Shown: positions 19,555 to 29,124 of the stretch, piece after piece
Layout of the letters: every line of letters starts with the position of its first letter
Position numbering within the stretch: position 1 is the stretch's first letter
Source: Dysgonamonadaceae bacterium
GTDB lineage: Bacteria > Bacteroidota > Bacteroidia > Bacteroidales > Dysgonomonadaceae
Reading direction: 5' to 3'
Assembly: GCA_029975415.1 (NCBI GenBank)
Contig: JARKPE010000125.1
Span: 1-47,332 of the forward strand
DNA: 47,332 nt
The notes under the pieces: model-generated
Databases searched by the model: none
What the model saw: the letters and a program-made list of their open reading frames with translations, nothing else
What the model was told of the DNA's origin: nothing
Made by a program: the position numbers and the translations under genes

Positions 19555-20127
19555 TTAATGTTCTAAAAAGTTTTGAATGATTCGAATGCCTTCGGGTGTG
19601 AGCACGGATTCGGGATGAAATTGCACGCCGTGAACATCGAGAGAAATGTGCTTCAACGCCATGATTCGGTTTTCGTCATCCACTGCGGTGATTTCGAGAT
19701 GATCTGTCGGAAAGTCTTCATTCGAAACAATCCACGAATGATAGCGCCCTGCTTGAAATTGGTCGGGCAATCCGTCGAAAATATAATCGTTTGCTTTAAT
19801 ATTGATGGCTGTCTGTACTCCGTGAAAGACGAAAGGAATGTTTTCGAGTTTTGCTCCGAAGGCAAGGCCGATAGCCTGATGTCCCAAACAAACGCCCAAT
19901 ATGCTTTTGTGATCGGCATAACGTCGAATGAGTGGCAGAAGCAACCCGGCTTCTTCAGGCACACCGGGACCCGGGGACAAAATGATTTTGTCATATTGTT
20001 CCACCGAATCCAAATCGATACGGTCGTTGCGGACTACGTCCACATCGGCGAAGCCGAGCGATTTTACGGCATGCACCAAATTATAAGTGAAAGAGTCGTA
20101 GTTGTCGAAAATAAGTACTTTTTTCAT
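19555..20127 (-). CDS. trpG: Anthranilate synthase component II (glutamine amidotransferase)
   Basis: MKKVLIFDNYDSFTYNLVH, ILSPGPGVPEEAG, GVCLGHQAIG, VHGVQFHPESVLTPEG. Start at 20127 preferred over 20136. Confidence 0.97.
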   Translation of the reverse strand: MKKVLIFDNYDSFTYNLVHAVKSLGFADVDVVRNDRIDLDSVEQYDKIILSPGPGVPEEAGLLLPLIRRYADHKSILGVCLGHQAIGLAFGAKLENIPFVFHGVQTAINIKANDYIFDGLPDQFQAGRYHSWIVSNEDFPTDHLEITAVDDENRIMALKHISLDVHGVQFHPESVLTPEGIRIIQNFLEH

Positions 20128-20137
20128 TGCTCCCAAA

Positions 20138-21544
20138 TTATGCGTTGAACAAATTGGCTGCGCGATCGATAGCGCTTTTCAAAGCACCGAGCTTACTGTT
20201 GACTTCCTGCAATTCATATTCGTCATTGCTTTGCGCCACAATTCCAGCTCCGGCCTGATACCATAGCTCGTTGTTGCGGCTCACAAAGGTTCGGATGGTG
20301 ATGGCCTGATTGAGATCGCCGTTGAGTCCGATGAATCCGATGCACCCGCCGTAAGCGCCGCGATTGTGTTTTTCGATTTCGGAAATAAGTTGCATGGCAC
20401 GTACTTTTGGCGCACCCGATAACGTGCCGGCAGGGAACGTATCGAAAAATGCCCGAATCGAATCTGCTTCATCGTCGAGTATTCCGCTGACGCGGGAAAC
20501 CAAATGAATGACATGCGAGTAGAATTGCGGTTCCTTATAAAAATCGACTTTCACGTCGTGTGCATGCCGGCTCAGATCGTTTCGCGCCAAATCCACCAAC
20601 ATCACATGTTCTGCATTTTCTTTGGGATCGTTGAGCAGAAAATTCACGGCTTTCATATCCTCTCTGTAATTCCCCGTTCGCTTGGTGGTTCCGGCAATCG
20701 GGTCGATGCTGATATGCCTGCCATTGATCTTGCAATGCGTTTCGGGCGAAGAACCGAAGATGCGGTATCCGCCGAAATCGAAATAAAACAGATAAGGCGA
20801 AGGATTGATGGAACGCAATGCCCGATATACCTTGAAATCGTCACCCGAATAGCGCTGTACGAAACGCCTTGACAACACGATCTGAAAGACATCGCCCCGC
20901 AAACAGTGTTGTACGCCGCGACGCACGTTGGCTTTGAACTCTTCGTCCGTCGTCGTGCTGTATTCCTCCCCCTCAGGGAAAAAATTGTAAGAAGCAAAGT
21001 TTCGCATGTTGATGAGAACCTCCACGCGTTCGAGGCGACTCTGTTCGTTATCGCGCAACAATTCCATTAACACGATTTCGTCGGTAAAATGGTTGAATAT
21101 CATGATGTATCGATAGAGGATATACAACATATCGGGAGCATCGTTCTGCTTTTCCTTGCTCTCACGAATAGCGATGTTTTCGGTATATTTCACACAGTTG
21201 AAAGTTGTGTAACCGAACAAACCGCATGCGTTTTTGTCGGGCCCTTCCACTTCGATGTCGGCAATGAATCCGCTCAGTGCGTCGGCAATAGTGAACGAAT
21301 CGGAGAGCTGCCGTTTATGTCGGCTATCGTCGGGATATTTCATCGTGCAAACGCCTCGATTGACTTCTACGCTTGCAATCGGCTCCAGGCCTATATACGA
21401 TGTGCTGTTTTCGTTGGCATGAAAATCGGAACTTTCGAGTAATGCCGATTGAGGGAACGTGTCGCGTATTTTTAAATAAAGGCTCACCGGCGTATGGAGG
21501 TCGGCCAATATTTTTTTTGTTTTGGTATGAAAAGTGTACTTCAT
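20138..21544 (-). CDS. trpE: Anthranilate synthase component I
   Basis: LLESSDF (LLES motif), IVLSRRFVQRYSGDDFKVYRALRSINPSPYLFYFDFG, FPAGTLSGAPKVRAM, YGGCIGFIG. Confidence 0.97.
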   Translation of the reverse strand: MKYTFHTKTKKILADLHTPVSLYLKIRDTFPQSALLESSDFHANENSTSYIGLEPIASVEVNRGVCTMKYPDDSRHKRQLSDSFTIADALSGFIADIEVEGPDKNACGLFGYTTFNCVKYTENIAIRESKEKQNDAPDMLYILYRYIMIFNHFTDEIVLMELLRDNEQSRLERVEVLINMRNFASYNFFPEGEEYSTTTDEEFKANVRRGVQHCLRGDVFQIVLSRRFVQRYSGDDFKVYRALRSINPSPYLFYFDFGGYRIFGSSPETHCKINGRHISIDPIAGTTKRTGNYREDMKAVNFLLNDPKENAEHVMLVDLARNDLSRHAHDVKVDFYKEPQFYSHVIHLVSRVSGILDDEADSIRAFFDTFPAGTLSGAPKVRAMQLISEIEKHNRGAYGGCIGFIGLNGDLNQAITIRTFVSRNNELWYQAGAGIVAQSNDEYELQEVNSKLGALKSAIDRAANLFNA

Positions 21545-21555
21545 CTGATCAGGTT

Positions 21556-22743
21556 TTAAAATTGATTTTCGTACTTGAAATAGGTTTCGAGGTCTTTATC
21601 GCCTCTTCCCGAAAGTGTCAGAACTACCACATCATCCGGATCGAAATCGACTTTTTCCAAGGCAGCCAATGCATGTGCCGATTCCAGTGCGGGAATGATA
21701 CCTTCCTTGCGCGTCAACTCGAAAGCAGCCCGAAGAGCTTCGTCGTCGTTGATGGGGAGCACTCGGGCACGATGTTGCGAAGCCAGATTGGCATGGATGG
21801 GCCCGACTCCCGGATAATCGAGTCCGGCCGAAATGGAGTATGGCTCGGTAATCTGTCCGTCTTCGGTTTGCATCAACAAGGTTTTGCACCCATGCAGCAC
21901 GCCGATCGTCCCCAATTGAATGGTGGCAGCCGAATAGCCGCTATCAACCCCTTTACCGCCTGCTTCGGCCAATACGATTTTCACTCGATCGTTGTCGAGA
22001 TATTCGTAAATAGTGCCGGCCGCATTGCTTCCGCCTCCCACGCAAGCTACCAGATAATCAGGATAATCACGTCCCTCTTTTTCCATGAGCTGGACTTTTA
22101 TTTCTTTGCTGATTACCGATTGCAGTCGTGCCACCAAATCGGGATAGGGATGAGGCCCGATAGTGGATCCGATGATATAGTGCGTTTCTTCGGGATGACT
22201 GCACCAGTCGCGAATGGCTTCGTTCGTGGCATCTTTGAGTGTCATGTTGCCCGAAGTTACGGGTACGACGGTAGCGCCCAACATCTCCATTTTTTTTACG
22301 TTCACGGCCTGACGTTCGACATCCGTTTTGCCCATATACACGGTGCAAGGCATTTGCATCAGTGCGCAAACCGTGGCGGCAGCTACGCCGTGTTGACCGG
22401 CGCCGGTTTCGGCGATGATGCGGGTTTTACCCATTTCGCGCGCAATCAGTATTTGTCCGATGGCATTGTTGATTTTGTGTGCACCGGTGTGGTTCAGGTC
22501 TTCGCGCTTGAGATAGATTCTGCACCCAAAACGCTCGGAAAGTTGTTGCGAAAGATAGAGCGGCGAAGGCCGGCCGACGTAGTCGCGCAACAATTGTTCG
22601 AATTCGCGTTTGAACTTTTCGCTTTCGAGAATGCGCAGGTAGGAATTTTCCAAATCCTTCACGCATTTGTAGAGAATTTCGGGTACGAATGCTCCTCCAA
22701 ATTCTCCATAATACCCATTACTGTCAACTGAAAATTTTTGCAT
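21556..22743 (-). CDS. trpB: Tryptophan synthase beta chain
   Basis: GRPSPLY, LKREDLNHTGAHKINN, ETGAGQHGVA, VGGGSNAAG. Confidence 0.98.
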   Translation of the reverse strand: MQKFSVDSNGYYGEFGGAFVPEILYKCVKDLENSYLRILESEKFKREFEQLLRDYVGRPSPLYLSQQLSERFGCRIYLKREDLNHTGAHKINNAIGQILIAREMGKTRIIAETGAGQHGVAAATVCALMQMPCTVYMGKTDVERQAVNVKKMEMLGATVVPVTSGNMTLKDATNEAIRDWCSHPEETHYIIGSTIGPHPYPDLVARLQSVISKEIKVQLMEKEGRDYPDYLVACVGGGSNAAGTIYEYLDNDRVKIVLAEAGGKGVDSGYSAATIQLGTIGVLHGCKTLLMQTEDGQITEPYSISAGLDYPGVGPIHANLASQHRARVLPINDDEALRAAFELTRKEGIIPALESAHALAALEKVDFDPDDVVVLTLSGRGDKDLETYFKYENQF

Positions 22744-22783
22744 GTTATGTTGTTGTTTGATCGATGTTTGTCCCCCATTAACG

Positions 22784-22812
22784 AAAAAAGCCTGTCGCAG
22801 GTGCGACAGGCT
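22784..22812 (-). terminator. Intrinsic terminator/attenuator hairpin in the trp leader: AGCCTGTCGCA-CC-TGCGACAGGCT followed by TTTTTT
   Basis: 11-nt perfectly complementary arms (apical pairs probably open) and a T-run on the minus strand, ending 40 nt before the trpB ATG. Confidence 0.9.
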
Positions 22813-22859
22813 ATCTTTTTTTATTCCGTTGTATCACATTAAGACATGACTGCTTTCCC

Positions 22860-22919
22860 TTACGACTGTATGAGTTGTAAGTGACGCCACCAATATCCGT
22901 TTGTGATCGATAAATTCAT
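22860..22919 (-). CDS. Putative trp leader peptide MNLSITNGYWWRHLQLIQS (19 aa, tandem Trp)
   Basis: Reverse complement ATGAATTTATCGATCACAAACGGATATTGGTGGCGTCACTTACAACTCATACAGTCGTAA; TGG TGG at 22892-22887; followed by the hairpin/T-tract and trpB. Absent from the ORF track because it is short. Confidence 0.75.
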   Translation of the reverse strand: MNLSITNGYWWRHLQLIQS

Positions 22920-23160
22920 TTTTCTAATATTTGCCTGCAAAGAAAAATAATTTGAAAATAAAATGCAACTTATTTTTCGATTTTAACATAATGTAGATTC
23001 AACCGGCAAGTGCGAAATTACACAAAATGTTTAAAAAAACTCATTTTGGGTAAACCTTAATTCCACAAGCGAATTATAATATAAAGGAGCAATGAGTTGA
23101 TAATAAATAAATTACCAAACGATTTCCAAGTGTAAGATTTCTCCTGTCTTTATGAGTTAA

Positions 23161-23487
23161 AAGCAGGTCTTCGAATATTACAATATGCGATGAGTAAGCG
23201 AAAAGCTGTTCGATATTCAAGACAACGACTTCGGATGGAGACGTCTTCCGACCTCCGAAATGAAGAGCAATACCGTATTTCTGATAATGACGGCCATGAT
23301 GAAAAACTTCTACAACTACTTTATCAAAAAGGTATTGGCGGTATTCAAGGATATTCCTTCAACCTCAAGAATAAAACGATTTATTTTCAAATTCGTCTCT
23401 GTTGGCGGCAAATGGATCAGACAGAGTCGACAATGAAAACTTCGACTTTGTTCAGACCGACTGTATGACCGGCTGTGCCTGTCTTGA
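23161..23487 (+). pseudogene. Decayed C-terminal transposase fragment (DDE type, IS1380-like)
   Basis: Frame distinct from the track ORF reads KQVFEYYNMR*VSEKLFDIQDNDFGWRRLPTSEMKSNTVFLIMTAMMKNFYNYFIKKVLAVFKDIPSTSRIKRFIFKFVSVGGKWIRQSRQ*KLRLCSDRLYDRLCLS*: transposase-like with in-frame stops. Confidence 0.65.
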
Positions 23488-23718
23488 ATATCCACACGTT
23501 AGCTATCCAAATCAACAAAGGAGGGAGGGTAAAATATGTCTTTATGTTAAAAACGGCTTGAAATTTTGAAAATGGCAGTTCGATCGTCCGCCGAAATAAG
23601 CTCTCTTTTCAAAATAATTGACTTGCTGATTTTAGGTGATACAAAAACTTTTCACTTTTCCAAATTTTCTGTCTTATGTATGTAAATTGGAAATTATCGT
23701 GTAAATTTGCAAGCAAGT

Positions 23719-24543
23719 ATGCAATACGATTTATTTCCATCGGAAGGTTTTTCGTTTTTCAGTCTCGGCAGCGGCAGTTGTGGCAACAGCTATTATTTGG
23801 GCAACAGCCACTACGGGATGCTCATCGATGCCGGCATCGGGCCACGCATCATGAAAAAACGTCTGGCCGAATACGGAATAGATTTTTCGAGCATTCGGGC
23901 ACTGCTTATCACTCACGATCATTACGACCATATCAAGTCTGCCGGTTATCTGGGCGAAAAGCTGCATATTCCCGTTTATGCCACACGCGAAGTGCATAAA
24001 GGGATAGCCAATTGTCCGATGGTGAGAGATACGCTCAACGGATCGCGAAAATATATTGAAAAAGGCCAATCTTTCACCATCGAGGATTTTCGTATTACGG
24101 CTTTCGAAGTGCCGCATGACAGCGCCGACAACGTAGGATACTTTTTCGAATTCGGCAATCACACCCTCACGCTGGCAACCGACGTGGGTTGCATTACCGA
24201 CGAAGTGGCCTGCTATGCCAAACAGGCGCATCATCTGGTAATCGAAAGCAACTATGATGAAACGATGTTGCAGAACGGCTCTTATCCCTATCCACTGAAA
24301 CAACGCATCCGCTCCGGATCGGGACACTTGAGCAACCGCCAGGTGTCGGAATTCATATCGGAACATTTCACCTCACATCTGCGCAATATTCTGCTCTGTC
24401 ATCTGAGCGGCGACAACAACAATCCCGAAATCGCGTTCGACACGATGCAGCGACATCTGTTGGAAAAAGGCATTGTTGTGGGCAAAGATGTAGAATTGCA
24501 AATCTTGAAAAGAAATGCCCTCTCGTCGAAAATCGATTTTTAA
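23719..24543 (+). CDS. MBL-fold metallo-hydrolase (YycJ/WalJ-like)
   Basis: FFSLGSGSCGNSYYLG, LLITHDHYDHIKSAGYLG, LLCHLSGDNNNPEIA. Start at 23719 preferred. Confidence 0.92.
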   Translation: MQYDLFPSEGFSFFSLGSGSCGNSYYLGNSHYGMLIDAGIGPRIMKKRLAEYGIDFSSIRALLITHDHYDHIKSAGYLGEKLHIPVYATREVHKGIANCPMVRDTLNGSRKYIEKGQSFTIEDFRITAFEVPHDSADNVGYFFEFGNHTLTLATDVGCITDEVACYAKQAHHLVIESNYDETMLQNGSYPYPLKQRIRSGSGHLSNRQVSEFISEHFTSHLRNILLCHLSGDNNNPEIAFDTMQRHLLEKGIVVGKDVELQILKRNALSSKIDF

Positions 24544-24555
24544 CCCCCTTCCTAT

Positions 24556-25461
24556 ATGATGTTACCGGCTCCCATTCTGTTGTTTGTTTACAATCGTCCC
24601 GACCATACGTTTAAAACGCTGAATGCGCTCAGACAAAATAAGCTGAGCGACCAAAGCGAGCTCTTCATTTTTTCGGACGGAAACAAAAGCGAAGCGGACA
24701 AGGCTGATGTGGACAAGGTTCGTACGATCATTCGGTCGGTAGTAGGATTTAAAGCCGTTCACATTATAGAAAATCCGCATAATCTGGGTTTGGCCGAGAA
24801 TATTATCGGAGGCGTTACCAAAATTGTCAACGAATACGGTAAAGTAATCGTCCTCGAAGACGATCTGATTGCTGCGCCCTATTTCCTGACTTTCATGAAC
24901 GAAGGGTTGGAAAAATTCGAACAGGAGGAAAAAATCGGACATATTCACGGTCATTGCTTTCCCCTGACCGATCTTCCCGACGCTTTTCTGATCAGATGGA
25001 CAGGGAGTTGGGGATGGGCAACCTGGCAAAGAGCCTGGAGTCATTTCAATCCCGATGGACGAGCACTGCTCGACGAAATCGAGCAACGCAAGCTGTCGAA
25101 AAAATTCGATTTCAACGGTAATTATCCTTTCACGCGCATGCTGCGACGACAGGTGAATGGCGAAAACGATTCCTGGGCAATTCGCTGGAATGCGTCGCTC
25201 TTTTTGGCCGACATGCTTTCGCTTAATGCCGGAAAATCACTTATACAAAACATAGGATTTGACGGGAGCGGCATTCACAGCGGTAGCGACGATATTTACA
25301 CAACCGAACTCTACGCCGGGGAGTTATCAATCGAAATCGACAAAATTGAAGAAAATATTGAAGCTCGAAAAGCCTTCGAACGCTATTACGGCCGCACAAA
25401 CTCTTTCAAAGCTAAAGCAATCAGAAGGCTTCGCCGAATCTTGAAACAAATTAAGATATGA
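24556..25461 (+). CDS. Glycosyltransferase (GT2/GT-A-like)
   Basis: APILLFVYNRPDHTFKTLNALRQN, VIVLEDDLIAAPYFLTFMNEGLEKF. Confidence 0.82.
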   Translation: MMLPAPILLFVYNRPDHTFKTLNALRQNKLSDQSELFIFSDGNKSEADKADVDKVRTIIRSVVGFKAVHIIENPHNLGLAENIIGGVTKIVNEYGKVIVLEDDLIAAPYFLTFMNEGLEKFEQEEKIGHIHGHCFPLTDLPDAFLIRWTGSWGWATWQRAWSHFNPDGRALLDEIEQRKLSKKFDFNGNYPFTRMLRRQVNGENDSWAIRWNASLFLADMLSLNAGKSLIQNIGFDGSGIHSGSDDIYTTELYAGELSIEIDKIEENIEARKAFERYYGRTNSFKAKAIRRLRRILKQIKI

Positions 25462-26690
25462 AAGTCCTCATCGTCAGCACATCCGATTTGCAGGGAGGCG
25501 CAGCCATTGCTGCCTATCGACTGCTCACGGCACTCACCAAAGCGGGAACAGACGTGCGTATGGCGGTATGCAACAAGCAATCGAACAATAATCTTGTAGT
25601 AAAAGTTGGAAGCGACCGTGGCAACAAACTGAATTTTTATCGCGAACGTGCCGATATCTTTATCCGAAATCGATTCTCGCGTCAAACGCTCTTTGATGTT
25701 TCTATTGCCAACACCGGTACTTCGATAACCGATTTGCCCGAATTTCGCGACGCCGACGTCGTGCACCTTCACTGGATCAATCAGGGCATGCTTTCTCTCC
25801 GTGAAATAGCTAAAATTATTGCCTCCGGCAAAAAAATAATTTGGACCATGCACGACATGTGGCCTTTCACAGGCATTTGTCATCATGCGGGGAACTGCAG
25901 CAACTTCAAAAAAGCGTGCGGATCGTGTCCATACCTCGGTTCACATTCGTCGCGCGACTTGTCGCGACATGTGTTTCTTCAAAAACAGGCAACTTATGCC
26001 AAAGGGAAAATAACGTTTGTTGCCTGCAGCCACTGGCTCCAGTCACTGGCCGAGAAAAGTCCGCTCACAAAAGGGCATAATGTGGTGTCGATTCCCAATC
26101 CGATCGATACCGATATTTACTGTCCCAAAGACAAAACTGTAGCGCGCAGCAAACTGAATTTGCCTATCGATAAAAAGATTGTGCTTTTTGCTGCCGTAAA
26201 GGCATCGGACAAACGAAAAGGCCCCGATTGTCTGATCGAAGCAAGTCGTTTGATGGCAGAACAGAACAACGATATTCATTTTCTGATAGCCGGCAATCGA
26301 TCCGAAGAAATCGAACATCAACTTGCATTGCCGGCACACAGCACAGGCTATGTTTCACCCGAAAACATGCCCGACGTTTACAATGCCGCCGATGTGTTCG
26401 TTACGCCTTCATTGCAGGAGAATCTGCCAAACACCATCATGGAATCGATGGCTTGCGGAACGCCGTGCGTCGGATTCGAAATAGGAGGCATTCCCGAAAT
26501 GATCGATCATAAGCAAAACGGCTATGTAGCCAGATACAAAGTGGCCGAAGATTTGGCCGAAGGTTTGTGCTGGATACTCGAATCGGACGAAGCTGAAACG
26601 CTTTCGGCCAATGCTCGCGAGAAAGCTCTATCCTTCTACTCCGAAAATATCGTGGCACAAAACTATCTCGAACTCTACCATAATCTATGA
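25458..26690 (+). CDS. Group 1 (GT4-like) glycosyltransferase
   Basis: SDLQGGAAIAAYRLLTAL, WTMHDMWPFTGICHHAGNC, VFVTPSLQENLPNTIMESMACGTPCVGFEIGGIPEMI. Confidence 0.94.
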   Translation: MKVLIVSTSDLQGGAAIAAYRLLTALTKAGTDVRMAVCNKQSNNNLVVKVGSDRGNKLNFYRERADIFIRNRFSRQTLFDVSIANTGTSITDLPEFRDADVVHLHWINQGMLSLREIAKIIASGKKIIWTMHDMWPFTGICHHAGNCSNFKKACGSCPYLGSHSSRDLSRHVFLQKQATYAKGKITFVACSHWLQSLAEKSPLTKGHNVVSIPNPIDTDIYCPKDKTVARSKLNLPIDKKIVLFAAVKASDKRKGPDCLIEASRLMAEQNNDIHFLIAGNRSEEIEHQLALPAHSTGYVSPENMPDVYNAADVFVTPSLQENLPNTIMESMACGTPCVGFEIGGIPEMIDHKQNGYVARYKVAEDLAEGLCWILESDEAETLSANAREKALSFYSENIVAQNYLELYHNL

Positions 26691-27424
26691 AAAAACTTTC
26701 CGTCATCACGGTTACTTACAATGCCGAGCACACGATCGAGTGCACATTGCGGAGCGTTTACGAACAAACCTGCTCGCTTATCGAGCACATCATTGTCGAT
26801 GGGAAATCGACAGACGCAACCGTGGAGCTGATTCGCGGCTACGAACGTCCTTCGCTCAAATGGATCAGCGAACCCGACCGAGGGCTTTACGATGCGATGA
26901 ACAAGGGTGCCGCAATGGCTTCAGGAGATTATCTGTGTTTTTTGAACGCCGGCGACACGTTTCACTCGATCGACACCGTCCAGAAGATGCTGAACTCTTT
27001 CGACGAAACCGATTTTCCCGATATTATCTACGGCGAAACCGCCATCGTTGACGAAAACGGAAATTTTCTTCACATGCGCCGACTCCGGGCTCCCGAAAGG
27101 CTCACATGGAAAAGCTACAAACAGGGAATGCTCGTTTGTCATCAAGCTTTCATCGTCAAACGAGAACTTTTCGATCCCTACGATTTGTCCTATCGATTTT
27201 CTGCAGATTTCGACTGGTGCATCCGCATGACAAAAAAAGCGAAACATATCCATAACACGCATCTTACGCTCATCAACTATCTGAACGAAGGAATGACCAC
27301 TGCCAATCGCAAGGCCTCACTCAATGAACGATACAAAATCATGTCGAAATACTACGGACCAACTTCCACGTTTTTGCATCATGTGTGGTTTGTGGTACGT
27401 GCACTCATCCATCCCGAAAAATAG
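26687..27424 (+). CDS. Family 2 glycosyltransferase
   Basis: KLSVITVTYNAEHTIECTLRSVYEQTCSLIEHIIVDGKSTDAT, GLYDAMNKGAAMASGDYLCFLNAGD. Confidence 0.95.
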   Translation: MKKLSVITVTYNAEHTIECTLRSVYEQTCSLIEHIIVDGKSTDATVELIRGYERPSLKWISEPDRGLYDAMNKGAAMASGDYLCFLNAGDTFHSIDTVQKMLNSFDETDFPDIIYGETAIVDENGNFLHMRRLRAPERLTWKSYKQGMLVCHQAFIVKRELFDPYDLSYRFSADFDWCIRMTKKAKHIHNTHLTLINYLNEGMTTANRKASLNERYKIMSKYYGPTSTFLHHVWFVVRALIHPEK

Positions 27425-27434
27425 AACTCATCGA

Positions 27435-27971
27435 ATGAAAAGGCGAAAACTGAAAGTAGAAGAACTTCATCGCATCAGCATAGAAACCTTTCGCAAAGCG
27501 AAAAAAATTCCGCTTGTGGTGGTACTCGACAACGTGCGCAGCCAAAACAACATCGGATCGGTATTTCGTACCGCCGATGCCTTTCGGGTGGAAGAAATCG
27601 TTTTGGGCGGTATTACGGCGACGCCGCCCAATGCCGAGATTCACAAAACGGCATTGGGAGCCGAAAATTCGGTTGCATGGCGCTATGTGGAAGATACGCT
27701 GGATGCCATTAGCGAGCTGAAAGCGAAAGGTTATACCGTCTTTTCGGTGGAGCAAACCGAAAACAGCGTTATGCTCGATGAATTTCCATTCGATAAAGGA
27801 CTGAAATATGCGATAGTCTTGGGGCACGAAGTGCATGGAGTGCAACAGTCTGTAATCGATGCATCCGATGGCTGCATCGAAATTCCGCAATATGGCACGA
27901 AACATTCGCTCAACGTATCGGTTTCAGCAGGCATTGTGATGTGGGATTTCTTTAAGGCTTTGACAAAATAA
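27435..27971 (+). CDS. TrmH/SpoU-family RNA methyltransferase
   Basis: LVVVLDNVRSQNNIGSVFRTADAF, VLGHEVHGVQQ, IPQYGTKHSLNVSVSAGIVMWDFF. Start at 27435 preferred over 27324. Confidence 0.93.
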   Translation: MKRRKLKVEELHRISIETFRKAKKIPLVVVLDNVRSQNNIGSVFRTADAFRVEEIVLGGITATPPNAEIHKTALGAENSVAWRYVEDTLDAISELKAKGYTVFSVEQTENSVMLDEFPFDKGLKYAIVLGHEVHGVQQSVIDASDGCIEIPQYGTKHSLNVSVSAGIVMWDFFKALTK

Positions 27972-27999
27972 TGTGAACTGACTTGCGTCCGGAAAAATT

Positions 28000-28017
28000 A
28001 ATGGATAATTGATAATG
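28000..28017 (+). repeat. Dispersed repeat AATGGATAATTGATAATG (copy 1)
   Basis: Identical 18-mer in inverted orientation at 33737-33754. Confidence 0.8.
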
Positions 28018-28179
28018 AGTAATTTATAGTTAGTTTAGCTATCAGCTTTCATTTTTTTAATTCAATTCACTATCAAATTCCATTTCTGATTTTTTACTTC
28101 TTCTATACTTCTATTGTCATTAAATCCTAACATCTCCCTGCCTACGGCAGTGCCCAGTCGGATCACATCCGTTATACGA

Positions 28180-28229
28180 CTGTCTCCTTTTAAGGGGGCA
28201 AGTGCTGCCATCAGGCAGCACAGGGGGGA
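28180..28229 (+). repeat. REP-like palindromic repeat, copy 1: CTGTCTCCTTTTAAGGGGGCAAGTGCTGCCATCAGGCAGCACAGGGGGGA
   Basis: 8-bp hairpin GTGCTGCC/GGCAGCAC (28202-28221); related inverted copy at 33628-33676. Confidence 0.8.
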
Positions 28230-28355
28230 TGAAACTCTCTTGGCGTCGAAAGTATATTACGTGTGCCATTTATTATTGGAAAATGCATAGATAAATATCA
28301 CAGGAAGTGAAAAAACAGAACTGCATTTTTTCAGTTTCCAACAGGAATATGCACT

Positions 28356-29102
28356 TCATTCTTCGAACTGCAGCAGCTTTACTTTTTCGCCATCGAAAAC
28401 AGCGTAAGAAAAATAGCGAATCCAATCGCCCAAAACAATCACTCGCGTATGTGGTCCGATAGGCAAATCGAGCAGAATATGCCGATGGCCAAACACAAAA
28501 TAATCGATATCGGGCATTTCGTTTATTTTTTGTTTTGCAAACAACACCAAATGTTCTTGGTCTTCTCCCAAATATTCCTGAACGCCTCCGTTTTCGCGAC
28601 TGCTGTTCGACCATTTGTGAGCCAAAGGCACGGTGAGCGTGGGATGCACGGCCGCAAAGCACTTAATCAAGAACTTGTTGTGAAACAAAGCTCTCAAAAA
28701 GCGGAATGAGAGCGAATTGTCGCCTAACCCGTCGCCATGAGCAAGATAAAATTTCTTGCTGCCGAGTGTGGTAACAAAAGGTTCAAAATGCAAAATCATT
28801 CCACACTCACGCGTAAGATAATCGCCGAGCCAAATATCGTGATTTCCGATGAAAAAATGGACTTCCACACCACTGTCCGACACTTCAGCCAACTTACCCA
28901 ACACACGGGTAAATCCTTTCGGAACGACATACTTATATTCGAACCAATAGTCGAACATATCGCCCAGCAAATAGATGGCTTGGGCATCGGTTTTGGCCAT
29001 ATCGAGCCATCTGCAAAGCTTGCGCTCCGTTTCGATGGTATCGACATGCGATTTCGATCCTAAATGTGCATCAGAAAGAAAGTAGATTTTTTGCTGCGCC
29101 AT
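28356..29102 (-). CDS. UDP-2,3-diacylglucosamine pyrophosphatase (LpxH-like metallophosphoesterase)
   Basis: YFLSDAHLGS, LLGDMFDYWFEY, FFIGNHDIWLGDYL, LAHGDGLG, FGHRH. Confidence 0.9.
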   Translation of the reverse strand: MAQQKIYFLSDAHLGSKSHVDTIETERKLCRWLDMAKTDAQAIYLLGDMFDYWFEYKYVVPKGFTRVLGKLAEVSDSGVEVHFFIGNHDIWLGDYLTRECGMILHFEPFVTTLGSKKFYLAHGDGLGDNSLSFRFLRALFHNKFLIKCFAAVHPTLTVPLAHKWSNSSRENGGVQEYLGEDQEHLVLFAKQKINEMPDIDYFVFGHRHILLDLPIGPHTRVIVLGDWIRYFSYAVFDGEKVKLLQFEE

Positions 29103-29124
29103 GCGTCAATTCGATCAAATCACT

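Noticed and set aside
21373-22731. 452-aa plus-strand ORF opposite trpB/trpE
   Set aside because: Antisense to well-supported trpB and the start of trpE; composition is typical of a shadow ORF, no recognised domain.
22744-22960. T-box or Trp-sensing riboswitch upstream of trpB
   Set aside because: No T-box core motif recognised; the leader ORF plus terminator explains the region better.
23190-23468. Track ORF of 92 aa as a real gene
   Set aside because: A different frame over the same DNA gives transposase-like sequence; this ORF is most likely a shadow of the relic.
26611-27051. 146-aa ORF overlapping the GT2 gene
   Set aside because: Different frame over a clear GT2 coding sequence; Arg-rich shadow ORF.
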